Shown one piece after another: positions 42,447-50,563 of a stretch of DNA of 64,000 nt (positions within the stretch are counted from its first letter, which is position 1; each line of letters begins with the position of its first letter). The position numbers were made by a program, and so were the translations under genes. This stretch comes from Anaerolineales bacterium (GTDB lineage Bacteria > Chloroflexota > Anaerolineae > Anaerolineales > UBA11579), in contig JAHBVB010000002.1 of assembly GCA_019637805.1 (NCBI GenBank), forward strand, positions 1,090,599 through 1,154,598, given 5' to 3'. The notes beneath the pieces are model-generated. The model was not told the DNA's origin. It saw only the letters and a list, made by a program, of their open reading frames with translations, and searched no databases.

Positions 42447-43018
42447 ACGTGGCCCGCACCCGCTGCGCCTGGCCCGGAGACGATCCGCTCTACATCGCCT
42501 ATCACGATGAAGAGTGGGGCCAGCCATTGCACGATGACCGCCGGCTGCTTGAGATGCTCATTCTCGAAGGCGCCCAGGCGGGCCTGAGTTGGATCACGGT
42601 GCTGCGCAAGCGCGCCGCCTATCGCACAGCCTTTGACGGTTTTGACGCCCAAGTCATGGCGGGTTACGGCGAAGCCAAAGTGGCCCAACTGATGGCCAAC
42701 CCCGGCATCATCCGCAACCGCGCTAAAATTCAGTCTGCCATCGGCAACGCCCGCGCTTTTCTCGAGGCGCAGGCGGAGTTCGGCAGTTTCGACAAATACA
42801 TTTGGGGATTTGTGGGCGGGCAACCGATCCAGAATGCCCGCAGCGGCCTGGGCCAGGTGCCGGCAGAGACCGCCGAATCGCAAGCGATGAGCAAAGACCT
42901 CAAACGCCGCGGCTTTCGCTTTGTCGGGCCGACGATCTGTTATGCATACATGCAAGCCACCGGCATGGTCAACGACCATCTGGTCAGCTGCTTCAGATAC
43001 GCAGAGGTGCAGCGTTAA
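42443..43018 (+). CDS. tag: DNA-3-methyladenine glycosylase I
   Basis: The 191-aa protein is a Tag glycosylase, which removes 3-methyladenine from alkylated DNA to start base excision repair. Seen: the N-terminal zinc-binding pattern RCAWPGDDPLYIAYHDEEWG (Cys8, His21), the active-site Glu42 in EGAQAGLSWITVL, and the C-terminal zinc ligands in GMVNDHLVSCFR. Length is normal. Start ATG overlaps the receiver-like gene as ATGA, so the two are co-translated. A GC-rich dyad follows. Confidence 0.95.
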   Translation: MNVARTRCAWPGDDPLYIAYHDEEWGQPLHDDRRLLEMLILEGAQAGLSWITVLRKRAAYRTAFDGFDAQVMAGYGEAKVAQLMANPGIIRNRAKIQSAIGNARAFLEAQAEFGSFDKYIWGFVGGQPIQNARSGLGQVPAETAESQAMSKDLKRRGFRFVGPTICYAYMQATGMVNDHLVSCFRYAEVQR

Positions 43019-43024
43019 ATGCGA

Positions 43025-43051
43025 GAGAGCCGGGTACGCCGCCCGGCTCTC
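43025..43051. terminator. GC-rich hairpin after tag, terminator-like but without a T-run
   Basis: Arms gagagccggg (43025-43034) and cccggctctc (43042-43051) pair perfectly with a 7-nt loop, 7 nt after the tag stop codon. No T-run follows, so it may act as an RNA 3'-end stabiliser or weak terminator. Confidence 0.5.
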
Positions 43052-43188
43052 ACTAAGGAGGAGAAGAAGAGAAATCGCCCTTACGCCGATAATGATAGAG
43101 TAGGCTGTCAAATAGTGCTTGACGGTTGCCCTACGTTTACCCCACGCTATTGGCACACTTGTACACCTATCAAAACTAAAAGGAAGCC

Positions 43189-44196
43189 ATGGATCTAGCC
43201 ATACACACCCAAAATTTGGCCCGCACCTACAAACTACGCGGCACCAAGAAAGATGAACCGCGTGAATTGGTGGCGCTCAAAGACATCAACATGGATGTGC
43301 GCCGCGGCGAGCTGTTTGGCCTGCTTGGCCCCAACGGCGCCGGCAAGACCACGCTGATCAAGATCCTGACCACCCTGCTGGCCCCCACTTCGGGCAAAGC
43401 GATGGTGGCTGGCTACGATGTGGCGGCCGAACCACACAAAGTGCGCCCGCGCATCAACATGGTCTCCGGCGGCGAATCCTCCGGCTACGGCCTGCTGACC
43501 GTGCGCGAGAATTTGTGGATGTTCGCCCAGTTCTACGGCATCCCGTCCAAGCTGGCCAACCAGCGCATTGAAGAGCTGCTCAGCATTATTGGTCTGAAAG
43601 ACCGCATCAACACCAAGTCTTCCGAGCTCTCCACCGGTTTGCGCCAAAAGATGAACATCGTGCGCGGCTTCCTCACTGACCCGGACGTGCTCTTCCTCGA
43701 CGAACCGACCCTGGGCCTGGACGTGGAAGCCAGCCGAGACGTGCGCCACTTTGTGCTCGAGTGGATGCAGGCCCGCCCGGAGCGCACGCTGCTGCTGACC
43801 ACGCACTATATGGTGGAGGCCGACGAGTTGTGCGACCGCGTAGCGATCATCAACGACGGGCGCGTGCTGGCCTGCGACTCGCCCGCCAAGCTCAAGCAGC
43901 AGCTGCAGAGCGACGCCATTTATCGCATGGAGATCAGCCCGCTGAACGGCTTGGGCGTGGACACCCTGGAGAAGCTCAAAGGCGTCAACAAGGTCAACCA
44001 TGAAGCCAAGGACGGTTTCTCGGTGCTGGAATTGATCCTGGCCGAGGATGACGCCCTCGGCAGCATCGTCAACACACTGACCGGCAAGGATGTCCACATC
44101 CGCAATTTGCAGAAGCGCGAGCCAACCCTGGAAGACGTCTTCGTCAGCCTGGTGGGCAAACGCCTGGACGAGGTGAGCAGTGACACTGAAAGCTAA
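43189..44196 (+). CDS. ABC-2 exporter ATPase (daunorubicin/natA type)
   Basis: The 335-aa protein has Walker A GPNGAGKTT (about 47-55), a modified signature LSTGLRQKMNIVRGFL, Walker B VLFLDEPTLGLD, switch His in LLTTHYM and a C-terminal accessory domain typical of exporters with ABC-2 permeases. AAAGGAAG lies just upstream of ATG. It powers the two permeases encoded next. The substrate is unknown; drug, lipid or polysaccharide export is possible. Confidence 0.9.
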   Translation: MDLAIHTQNLARTYKLRGTKKDEPRELVALKDINMDVRRGELFGLLGPNGAGKTTLIKILTTLLAPTSGKAMVAGYDVAAEPHKVRPRINMVSGGESSGYGLLTVRENLWMFAQFYGIPSKLANQRIEELLSIIGLKDRINTKSSELSTGLRQKMNIVRGFLTDPDVLFLDEPTLGLDVEASRDVRHFVLEWMQARPERTLLLTTHYMVEADELCDRVAIINDGRVLACDSPAKLKQQLQSDAIYRMEISPLNGLGVDTLEKLKGVNKVNHEAKDGFSVLELILAEDDALGSIVNTLTGKDVHIRNLQKREPTLEDVFVSLVGKRLDEVSSDTES

Positions 44197-45022
44197 GGTC
44201 GAAAAGAACACCGGCGTGCGCTTGTTCTTCCAAACCGTGATCGGCCGGGCCTATCCACGTGTGATCGGCCTGCTGCGGGAACGCAGCTGGTTCATCTTCG
44301 AGGTGGTGCTGCCCGTGATTTCTGTGGCGGCCTACGTATTCATTTACCGCGCCATCGGCGCGCCGGATATTTATGTAGGCTTCGTGGTGATGGGCGGCGC
44401 CATGACCGCCTTCTGGCTCAACGTGCTCTGGTCAATGAGCAGCCAGATGTACTGGGAGAAGGAAACCGGCAACCTGGCGCTCTACATCATGGCCCCCAAT
44501 TCACTGATGGCCATCTTGCTGGGCATGGCGCTGGGCGGCCTGTTTGCCACCGCCCAGCGCGCCCTGGTGATCACCCTGGCGGGCAGCCTGATCTTCAATG
44601 TGCAGTTCGAAGTCAGCAGTTACCTGATGCTCTTTGCGGTTTTCATGCTGACCATGGTGGCTTTGTACGGCATGGGCATGATGAGCTCTTCGCTGTTCTT
44701 GCTGCTCAACCGTGAAGCCTGGCATTACGCCAACCTGGCCCAAGAGCCGGTCTATCTGATGTCGGGCTTCTATTTCCCGATCAAGAGCTTCGATTTCTGG
44801 ATCGCCGCCGGCGCCTCGATCATCCCGCTGACCCTGGGGCTGGACGCCATGCGCCAGCTGGCTTTCGCCGGCGGCGAAGAGCTGGGTTTTCTGAATGTAC
44901 GCATTGAACTGGCCATCCTGGCCGTGCTCAGCGTGCTGTTCATTTTAGGCGCCAAGTGGCTGCTGGGTTATATGGAAAGGCTGGCCATCCGTGAGGGCCG
45001 CCTGACGGATGCACGGAGGTAG
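44180..45022 (+). CDS. ABC-2 type permease
   Basis: The 280-aa protein has six membrane spans in the ABC-2 pattern, with an N-terminal amphipathic segment (RAYPRVIGLLRERSWFIFE) before span 1. GTG at 44180 overlaps the ATPase end by 17 bp and no later start gives a complete family N-terminus. It probably pairs with the next permease to form a heterodimeric channel. Confidence 0.87.
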   Translation: MTLKAKVEKNTGVRLFFQTVIGRAYPRVIGLLRERSWFIFEVVLPVISVAAYVFIYRAIGAPDIYVGFVVMGGAMTAFWLNVLWSMSSQMYWEKETGNLALYIMAPNSLMAILLGMALGGLFATAQRALVITLAGSLIFNVQFEVSSYLMLFAVFMLTMVALYGMGMMSSSLFLLLNREAWHYANLAQEPVYLMSGFYFPIKSFDFWIAAGASIIPLTLGLDAMRQLAFAGGEELGFLNVRIELAILAVLSVLFILGAKWLLGYMERLAIREGRLTDARR

Positions 45023-45023
45023 C

Positions 45024-45911
45024 ATGCAAGTCTCAACGCCCGGCGAAAGCCACCCCGCCGAACGCGGCATTTGGGCCCGCACGATGAGAGTCGCCGCCTG
45101 GCTGGGCTGGCAAATCGAGTCCAACTGGGCCGACCCGATGATCTTCTTGATCTATTCGGTGGTCAAGCCGCTCTCCAGCGCGGCGATCTTGGTGGTGATG
45201 TACAGCGTCATCACCAACGGCGAGTTCAACAATCCGCTGTTCCCGTACATTTACTTGGGCAATGCCTTCTACATCTATGTAGCCGCCATGCTGAACGGCA
45301 TCGCCTGGAGCGTAATCGAAGACCGAGAGCAGTATCGCATGCTCAAATATATCTACGTGGCCCCCATCCATGTGCCCAGTTACCTGCTGGGGCGCGGCTT
45401 TGCCAAGTTCGTTTTCAGCTCGCTGGCCGTATTCATCATCATTGCCGTGGGCATCATCTTCCTGCAAGTGCCGCTGGACCTGAGCCTTGTGGATTGGCCT
45501 CTGTTCCTGGTCAGCCTGGCGTTGGGCCTGGTGTTGCTGGCCATGATGGGCCTGACCCTGGGCAGCATCATCCTCAACTTGGTGAACAACGCCAACTTCG
45601 TGGGCGAGGCGGTGGCTGGGGCGCTGTTCCTCTTCAGCGGAGCCATCTTCCCGCTGGATGTGCTGCCCGCCTGGCTGCAGCCTATCGGCTTCGTGGTGCC
45701 TATCTCCTACTGGCTGGAGCTGCTGCGCCGGGCCTTAGTGGGCCCGCTGGCGGCCAACTTCCCCACCTTCAACGCCTTTAGCAACCTGGAACTGCTGGGC
45801 ATCCTGGCCGGGCTGACCGCGCTCTTCACGGTGGTCAGCTTCGTGGTCTTCCGCTATTGCGACCACCAGGCCCGCGAAAAAGGCTACATCGACCGCGTCA
45901 GCAACTTCTAG
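45024..45911 (+). CDS. ABC-2 type permease
   Basis: The 295-aa protein is a second ABC-2 permease with six membrane spans; the late FSGAIFPLDVLPAWLQPIGFVVPISYW segment, given here as family pattern around residues 205-230, is typical of this class. ATG at 45024 is preferred to 45009 because GGAGG at 45015-45019 then lies upstream, although with short spacing. It completes the exporter and is followed 2 nt later by the MGMT gene. Confidence 0.86.
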   Translation: MQVSTPGESHPAERGIWARTMRVAAWLGWQIESNWADPMIFLIYSVVKPLSSAAILVVMYSVITNGEFNNPLFPYIYLGNAFYIYVAAMLNGIAWSVIEDREQYRMLKYIYVAPIHVPSYLLGRGFAKFVFSSLAVFIIIAVGIIFLQVPLDLSLVDWPLFLVSLALGLVLLAMMGLTLGSIILNLVNNANFVGEAVAGALFLFSGAIFPLDVLPAWLQPIGFVVPISYWLELLRRALVGPLAANFPTFNAFSNLELLGILAGLTALFTVVSFVVFRYCDHQAREKGYIDRVSNF

Positions 45912-45913
45912 CC

Positions 45914-46447
45914 ATGCCCACCAACCCGCCCAGCGTGTTCTACGACAGCAAGCCCAGCCAAAAGCTGGGCTTGCTGTGGGCGGCCGTCAGCGCAGATGGT
46001 GTATGGGCCGCCAGCTACGGCATAGATGAGGTCGAATTCCTGCACCACATTCAAGAGCGCGGGCCGGCGCGGCCGCGGCGCAGTGCCACACAGCCCGCGC
46101 CTGTACTGCGCCAGATGGACCAATTCCTGCGCGGGCAGCGCCGGGACTTTGACCTGCCGGTGGACTGGAGCGGCATGACGCCCTTCCAGGTGGCCGTGCG
46201 CCGGGCGGTGATGGCCGTGCCCTACGGCCAAACCGCCTCGTACGGCGACATTGCTGCCGCGGTGGGCCGGCCGCTGGCCGCCCGCGCCGTGGGCGGCGTG
46301 CAGGCCCGCAACCCGATTTCGTTCCTGATCCCCTGCCATCGCATCGTCGGCAGCGACGGCAGCCTGCATGGCTACGGCGGCTTTGGCGGCCTGGAGACCA
46401 AGCGCTGGTTGCTGAAACTCGAGGGCGCGGAGCTAAGGAAACCCTGA
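45914..46447 (+). CDS. ogt: Methylated-DNA--protein-cysteine methyltransferase (MGMT)
   Basis: The 177-aa protein carries the active-site motif IPCHRIV, whose Cys accepts a methyl group from O6-methylguanine, plus the helix-turn-helix DNA-binding region (MAVPYGQTASYGDIA...RAVGGVQARNPISF) and the C-terminal GYGGFGGLETKRWLLKLE. This is direct reversal repair. ATG at 45914 is preferred; the frame extends upstream only inside the permease gene. It is likely co-transcribed with the exporter. Confidence 0.94.
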   Translation: MPTNPPSVFYDSKPSQKLGLLWAAVSADGVWAASYGIDEVEFLHHIQERGPARPRRSATQPAPVLRQMDQFLRGQRRDFDLPVDWSGMTPFQVAVRRAVMAVPYGQTASYGDIAAAVGRPLAARAVGGVQARNPISFLIPCHRIVGSDGSLHGYGGFGGLETKRWLLKLEGAELRKP

Positions 46448-46482
46448 GCTTCGGGCAAGCAGAACGAATATCAATAATAATA

Positions 46483-46497
46483 TATTGACAAACAATA
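46483..46497. promoter_or_regulatory. Candidate promoter/operator of the DUF2975-HTH pair
   Basis: In an AT-rich gap, tattg (46483-46487) and caata (46493-46497) form an inverted repeat overlapping a TTGACA (46485-46490). A weak -10 (TAAGCT, 46508-46513) follows at 17 nt. The XRE-type regulator downstream could bind here. Confidence 0.35.
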
Positions 46498-46539
46498 AAT
46501 TACACGCTAAGCTTGCGACATCCAATTAGAGGTGTCTGC

Positions 46540-47020
46540 ATGAAAAAGCCTGCTATATCTTTCCTGAAGCTAGTACTTGTACTAATCGCTGCTATCGTAT
46601 TTGTGGGGCTGCTCTGGTTTCCACAAATCGAGGGGCGAAATGCAAGTGCAGACTGGGTAACCATCTATTTCCGTGACCCGGTGCTGGCCTACGCCTATCT
46701 GGCTTCGATTCCGTTTTTTGTCGCCTTACACCAGGCACACAAGCTGCTTGGCCTGATTTGAACGAGACCAGGTATTCTCCGATCAGTCGGTGAAAGCCGT
46801 CAAGGTCATCAAGTACTGTGCTTTGACTTTGCTCGGTTTTGTTCTGATTGGAGTTACGTACATCATCCTGGGGGTTAAAGACGACGACCGCGCAGGCCCA
46901 GTTGCCCTGGGTATCTATATCGCCTTTGCAACCGTCGTGATTGCGGCAGCGGCAGCCATCTTTCAGCAGCTGCTCAACAAAGCCGCTGAACTGCAATCAG
47001 AGAACGACTTAACAGTCTAG
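46540..47020 (+). pseudogene. DUF2975 membrane protein gene broken by a one-base frameshift
   Basis: Two frames together match a DUF2975 protein of about 160 residues with four membrane spans. The first (ATG 46540, with AGAGGTG upstream) ends HQAHKLLGLI-stop at 46761; the second continues as RDQVFSDQSVKAVKVIKYC to 47020. Removing one T from ATTTGAA near 46757-46760 would join them as LIERDQVFSDQS, which fits the family. The change is a real inactivating frameshift or a sequencing error. An XRE regulator follows, as is usual for this family. Confidence 0.82.
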
Positions 47021-47026
47021 GGCACC

Positions 47027-47245
47027 ATGACAATCATCATCCACATTGATGTGATGCTGGCCAAGCGAAAAATGAGCGTGACCAAGTTGGCCGAGGAAGT
47101 TGGCATCACCATGGCCAACCTCTCGATCCTCAAAAACGGGAGGGCCAAAGCCATACGACTGTCTACGCTGGAGGCGATTTGCAAAGCACTGGATTGCCAG
47201 CCGGGGGATCTGCTGGAATACCGCAGCGATCAAGCAAAGGGCTGA
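47027..47245 (+). CDS. XRE-family transcriptional regulator (YozG-like)
   Basis: The 72-aa protein is a compact Cro/C1-type helix-turn-helix protein: LAEEVGITMANLSILKNGR contains the two DNA-binding helices, followed by STLEAICKALDCQPGDLLEY. Such proteins typically sit beside a DUF2975 membrane protein and probably control it. It begins 6 nt after the broken DUF2975 frame. ATG at 47027 lies at the expected family start. Confidence 0.9.
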   Translation: MTIIIHIDVMLAKRKMSVTKLAEEVGITMANLSILKNGRAKAIRLSTLEAICKALDCQPGDLLEYRSDQAKG

Positions 47246-47338
47246 CGCAGCCCGGCCCCAGAGCAGTGGCTGGCAGCCCGCCGCTTGGCGCGACGTGAAA
47301 CGGTATACTGAGGACAATCTGCACTGGGAGTGGTTTCC

Positions 47339-49372
47339 ATGAAAAAAACGTCCTTAGTCCTTATGATTTCTGTGCTGGCCGCCAGCCTGATGGCCTGCTC
47401 ACTGCTGGGGGATCTCGACTTGGGCAGCCTGCTGGGCCAGGAAGCCCAGCCTACCAGCCGCCCCATCATCCTCGCCTCGCCAGATGGCTTGGGCGCCGAT
47501 GAGCCGGTGCTCATCACCGGCACCATTCCCTATACTTGGCCCTTTTTTGAAGACATGAACACCGGCCCGTTCGTCTTGCTGGAGGACCAGGCTGGGTTCG
47601 TTCATCGAGATGAGGATTTCATCTTCCCCCTGGAAAGCCAGGTGATCGGACCGGTCTGGACGCGTGAAGAAGGCGTGCTGGAGTACACCCTTACGCTGCC
47701 CAGCGTGCCGCAAGGCACCCTGGTGGATGTGGACAACAACGGCCGCGCCGATACCGGCTTGATGGTCTTTGCCGTGGCCTATTGGTCCAACACCTGGGGC
47801 GGTCCCTTCCTGGAGGAACGCGACGGCACCGGCTGGTCCGGGGCCTACTCCTCCACAGTGGTGAACTTTGACCGTGACAATGAGATCGAAAGCGGCCTGC
47901 TGGTCATCTATGCGCTGGACGACCAGCAAAGCTTCCCCACCGGCTTCGGCGCCGATGGGTTGCTGTTTACCGAGGACGACCCGGTGGCGCCTGTGCCGGC
48001 GGGCTACAGCTTTGTAGATCTTAACCAGCAGCCCTTCAATATCTTCAAGCAAGCCCACCTGGAGTTGGAATTGGTGGAGGGCGACCTGGGCCTGCGCGAC
48101 TATTCCGACATGGGCTTTGGCGAGGCTTTCGAAACCTTCTTTGCCCGGGCTTCGCTGGAATACCCCTTCACTCAGGAAAAGAATGTGGACTGGCAAGCCC
48201 TGCACACGGAGTTTGCCCCCCAATTCGGCCGGGTGAGCAATTCACGCCAATTCTTTGATGTGATGCAGGCCTTCATGATGCGCATCCCAGACGGCCACAT
48301 CGGCATGACGCCCAATGGCGACGCCTTTTGGGAGCGCGAGGGCGGCGGCTTCGGCTGGGTCCTGACCCAGCTGAGCGACGGCCGCGTGGTGGTCAGCCAG
48401 GTACTCGACACGGTTGAAGATGCCTCCACCGGCCAGCGGGTGAGCTCCCCCGCCGCCGAAATAGGCGTGCAAGTCGGTGCAGAGATCATCAGCTGGAACG
48501 GGCAGCCTGCGGCGCAGGCCCTGGCGGCTACGCCCTTGTTCTTCGGGCCGGCTTCCACCCCCGACGGTGAACTGCTGGATCGGCTGACCATGTTTGCCCG
48601 CATCGAACTCTTCCAGGCGCTGGACTTGGAGTATCGCAACCCCGGCGGCCAAAGCGTCAGCGTCACGCTGGCCTCGGTGCCGGAATTGGACTCGTACTTT
48701 GCTTCCTACGGGATCCCGGACGCTCTGCAGCAGCCAGTCGAAGGAGAGATCTTCGAGGAATTGGGCATTGCCTATATTCGGATCAATGACTTCCTGGGCG
48801 ACCCCGACTTGATGGCGCGCACCTGGGAGCACTTCATCGCCGGGATGAATGAAGAAGGCGTGGAAAGTCTGGTTCTGGATATGCGCTACAACAGCGGCGG
48901 CAGCATGGGCTTGGCTTTCGGTTTTGCCGAATTCTTCTATGACGAAGAGGTTACCCTGTGGAGCGGCGAATACTACAACGGCCTGCTGGAGGAGTTCAAA
49001 GTCTCCGAAAAGCCTGTGCAGCTCAAACCGACCACAGACTACTTTGATGGCGACGTCATTATCTTGATCAGCCCGACCTGCGTTTCGGCCTGCGAAGGGT
49101 TCACCTATTCGCTCAGCTCCACCGGCCGGGCGCGTGTGGTTGGCTACAGCACCAGCGCCGGCGCCTTCGGCGGCGTGGGTTTGGGGCAGTATCGCTTCCC
49201 CGGCGACTACGACTTCCAAATCCCCACCACAAAGTCGATCGACTCGAATGGCAACACCATCCTGGAAGGGATCGGCATCGTACCGGACATTCTGGTGCCT
49301 TTTACCATGGACAGCCTGATGAGCAGTGAGGATGAGTTGCTGCAGATCGCCATCGCGGAGTTGCAGCGCTAA
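47339..49372 (+). CDS. S41-family (C-terminal processing-like) peptidase, lipoprotein
   Basis: The 677-aa protein has a lipoprotein signal (ASLMAC), an Asn/Asp-rich N-terminal beta domain, a PDZ-like region (about 365-430) and an S41 catalytic domain. The segment LVLDMRYNSGGSMG and the nucleophile region ISPTCVSACEGF (near residue 582) match tricorn/CTP-type serine proteases. It is expected outside the membrane, trimming or degrading exported proteins. ATG at 47339 has GGGAG 8 nt upstream; TATACT at 47304-47309 may be the -10 box. Confidence 0.87.
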   Translation: MKKTSLVLMISVLAASLMACSLLGDLDLGSLLGQEAQPTSRPIILASPDGLGADEPVLITGTIPYTWPFFEDMNTGPFVLLEDQAGFVHRDEDFIFPLESQVIGPVWTREEGVLEYTLTLPSVPQGTLVDVDNNGRADTGLMVFAVAYWSNTWGGPFLEERDGTGWSGAYSSTVVNFDRDNEIESGLLVIYALDDQQSFPTGFGADGLLFTEDDPVAPVPAGYSFVDLNQQPFNIFKQAHLELELVEGDLGLRDYSDMGFGEAFETFFARASLEYPFTQEKNVDWQALHTEFAPQFGRVSNSRQFFDVMQAFMMRIPDGHIGMTPNGDAFWEREGGGFGWVLTQLSDGRVVVSQVLDTVEDASTGQRVSSPAAEIGVQVGAEIISWNGQPAAQALAATPLFFGPASTPDGELLDRLTMFARIELFQALDLEYRNPGGQSVSVTLASVPELDSYFASYGIPDALQQPVEGEIFEELGIAYIRINDFLGDPDLMARTWEHFIAGMNEEGVESLVLDMRYNSGGSMGLAFGFAEFFYDEEVTLWSGEYYNGLLEEFKVSEKPVQLKPTTDYFDGDVIILISPTCVSACEGFTYSLSSTGRARVVGYSTSAGAFGGVGLGQYRFPGDYDFQIPTTKSIDSNGNTILEGIGIVPDILVPFTMDSLMSSEDELLQIAIAELQR

Positions 49373-49373
49373 G

Positions 49374-49820
49374 ATGAAGATTGCCTTGGGCGCCGACGAT
49401 CGCCTGCCCGTGGTCGAGCACATCCTGCAGCGGCTGGCCGAACGCGGTCACCAGGTGCAGTGGTATGGCCCTCAGGCGGGGGAAACCGACCCCTGGCCCG
49501 CGGTCGCCCGCCAGGTGGCCGAGGCTGTAACCAGCGGGGAAGCGGACGAAGGCATTGTGCTGTGCTGGACGGGCACCGGCGTCAGCTTGGCGGCCAACAA
49601 AGTACCGGGCATCCGCGCCGCCCTGTGCGGAGATGCCGAGACGGCCCGCGGCGCCCGGCTGTGGAACAACGCCAATGTGCTGGCGCTTTCGATGCGCCTG
49701 ACCACCCCAGCGCTGGCCGACGAGATCCTGGAAAGCTGGTTCAAGACCAAGTACGAAGCCAACCCCGGGGATGAGGCCAACCTGGCCCTGCTCGATGAAC
49801 TAGAAAATACGCAAGGCTAA
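49374..49820 (+). CDS. rpiB: Ribose-5-phosphate isomerase B family protein
   Basis: The 148-aa protein is a RpiB/LacAB-type isomerase: N-terminal KIALGADDRLPVVEHI, active-site region LCWTGTGVSLAANKVPGIRA with the catalytic Cys, and NNANVLALSMR. RpiB interconverts ribulose 5-phosphate and ribose 5-phosphate in the pentose phosphate pathway; related enzymes act on other sugar phosphates. The ATG follows the peptidase stop by one base. A terminator follows. Confidence 0.85.
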   Translation: MKIALGADDRLPVVEHILQRLAERGHQVQWYGPQAGETDPWPAVARQVAEAVTSGEADEGIVLCWTGTGVSLAANKVPGIRAALCGDAETARGARLWNNANVLALSMRLTTPALADEILESWFKTKYEANPGDEANLALLDELENTQG

Positions 49821-49867
49821 ACAACGCCTTTGGTCAGCCCTTTCGGGTCAGCCAAAGGCGTTTGTTT
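49821..49867. terminator. Bidirectional intrinsic terminator
   Basis: Arms around 49823-49833 and 49852-49862 (aacgcctttgg and ccaaaggcgtt) pair perfectly, with an inner GC-rich hairpin between them and T/A-rich flanks. It separates rpiB from the convergent minus-strand lipoprotein gene. Confidence 0.85.
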
Positions 49868-50450
49868 AATCTCCCACGTGGATGGTATAGACTTCGCTGT
49901 AATCGCCCGCCGCGTAATCCCCGAAGCCATCGTTAAGCGGAGCGGTGAAGGTGGCGGTCACCGCAAAGCTGTGCTGACCATCCGGCCAATCCGAGAGCAG
50001 TACGGTAAGGAAATTGCAGGCAATATCGCCATCTTCATAAACTTCCAGATCCATGTTCTCCCTGCGGATGGCCCGGTCATTCAATTCCATAGACACTTGG
50101 ATCTTGGCCCAGTTCTCGTTCAAAATATCCCTGGTGGTGGTGCACCACACATAGCCATCCATGACAGCCTGGGAACTTTCCATCATCACCGTGTAGGTCA
50201 GCACGCCGGGAGCCATATGGGCTTCTTCGCTGTATTCTTCAAGGGCAAATTCATACAGAAACGGGGTGCCAGCAAAGAAACTTTCCACTGCCTGAAAATC
50301 GCCATTGACAGTGGGCGACCCAGGGACCGACCGACCTTCGAGTGGCTCGGGGCGAGGAGGGCCGCTGACCGCGTCGGGTGAAATCACTGGGGAGCACGCC
50401 ACCAGAAGCAGAGCCGCAACGAGCAAAAGTAAGGGTTTACGGATGTTCAT
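49866..50450 (-). CDS. Lipoprotein of unknown function
   Basis: The 194-aa protein has a clear lipoprotein signal peptide (LLLVAC), a short Pro-rich stalk and a beta-rich domain with a conserved-looking pair of cysteines (VWCTTTRD and GDIACNF). It ends with an Ig-like pattern (HSFAVTATFTAPLNDG...YTIHVGD). It should be anchored outside the membrane. GGAGG lies upstream of ATG. It stands alone between a terminator and the divergent dehydrogenase gene. No family recognised. Confidence 0.78.
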   Translation of the reverse strand: MNIRKPLLLLVAALLLVACSPVISPDAVSGPPRPEPLEGRSVPGSPTVNGDFQAVESFFAGTPFLYEFALEEYSEEAHMAPGVLTYTVMMESSQAVMDGYVWCTTTRDILNENWAKIQVSMELNDRAIRRENMDLEVYEDGDIACNFLTVLLSDWPDGQHSFAVTATFTAPLNDGFGDYAAGDYSEVYTIHVGD

Positions 50451-50563
50451 ATCGCCTCCATGGGTAGGCGCGAGCCATGGGGAATTCTAGCACGAAGCCT
50501 TTGCGCACCATCTTGCTTGGCCAGGTTGCATCAAAACGCGCTTACAATCTTTGGCGACTGACC

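Noticed and set aside
48242..49423. 393-codon minus-strand frame over the S41 peptidase gene
   Set aside because: Composition is typical of the antisense of a GC-rich gene and no domain is visible; the plus strand has a full lipoprotein peptidase with ribosome site.
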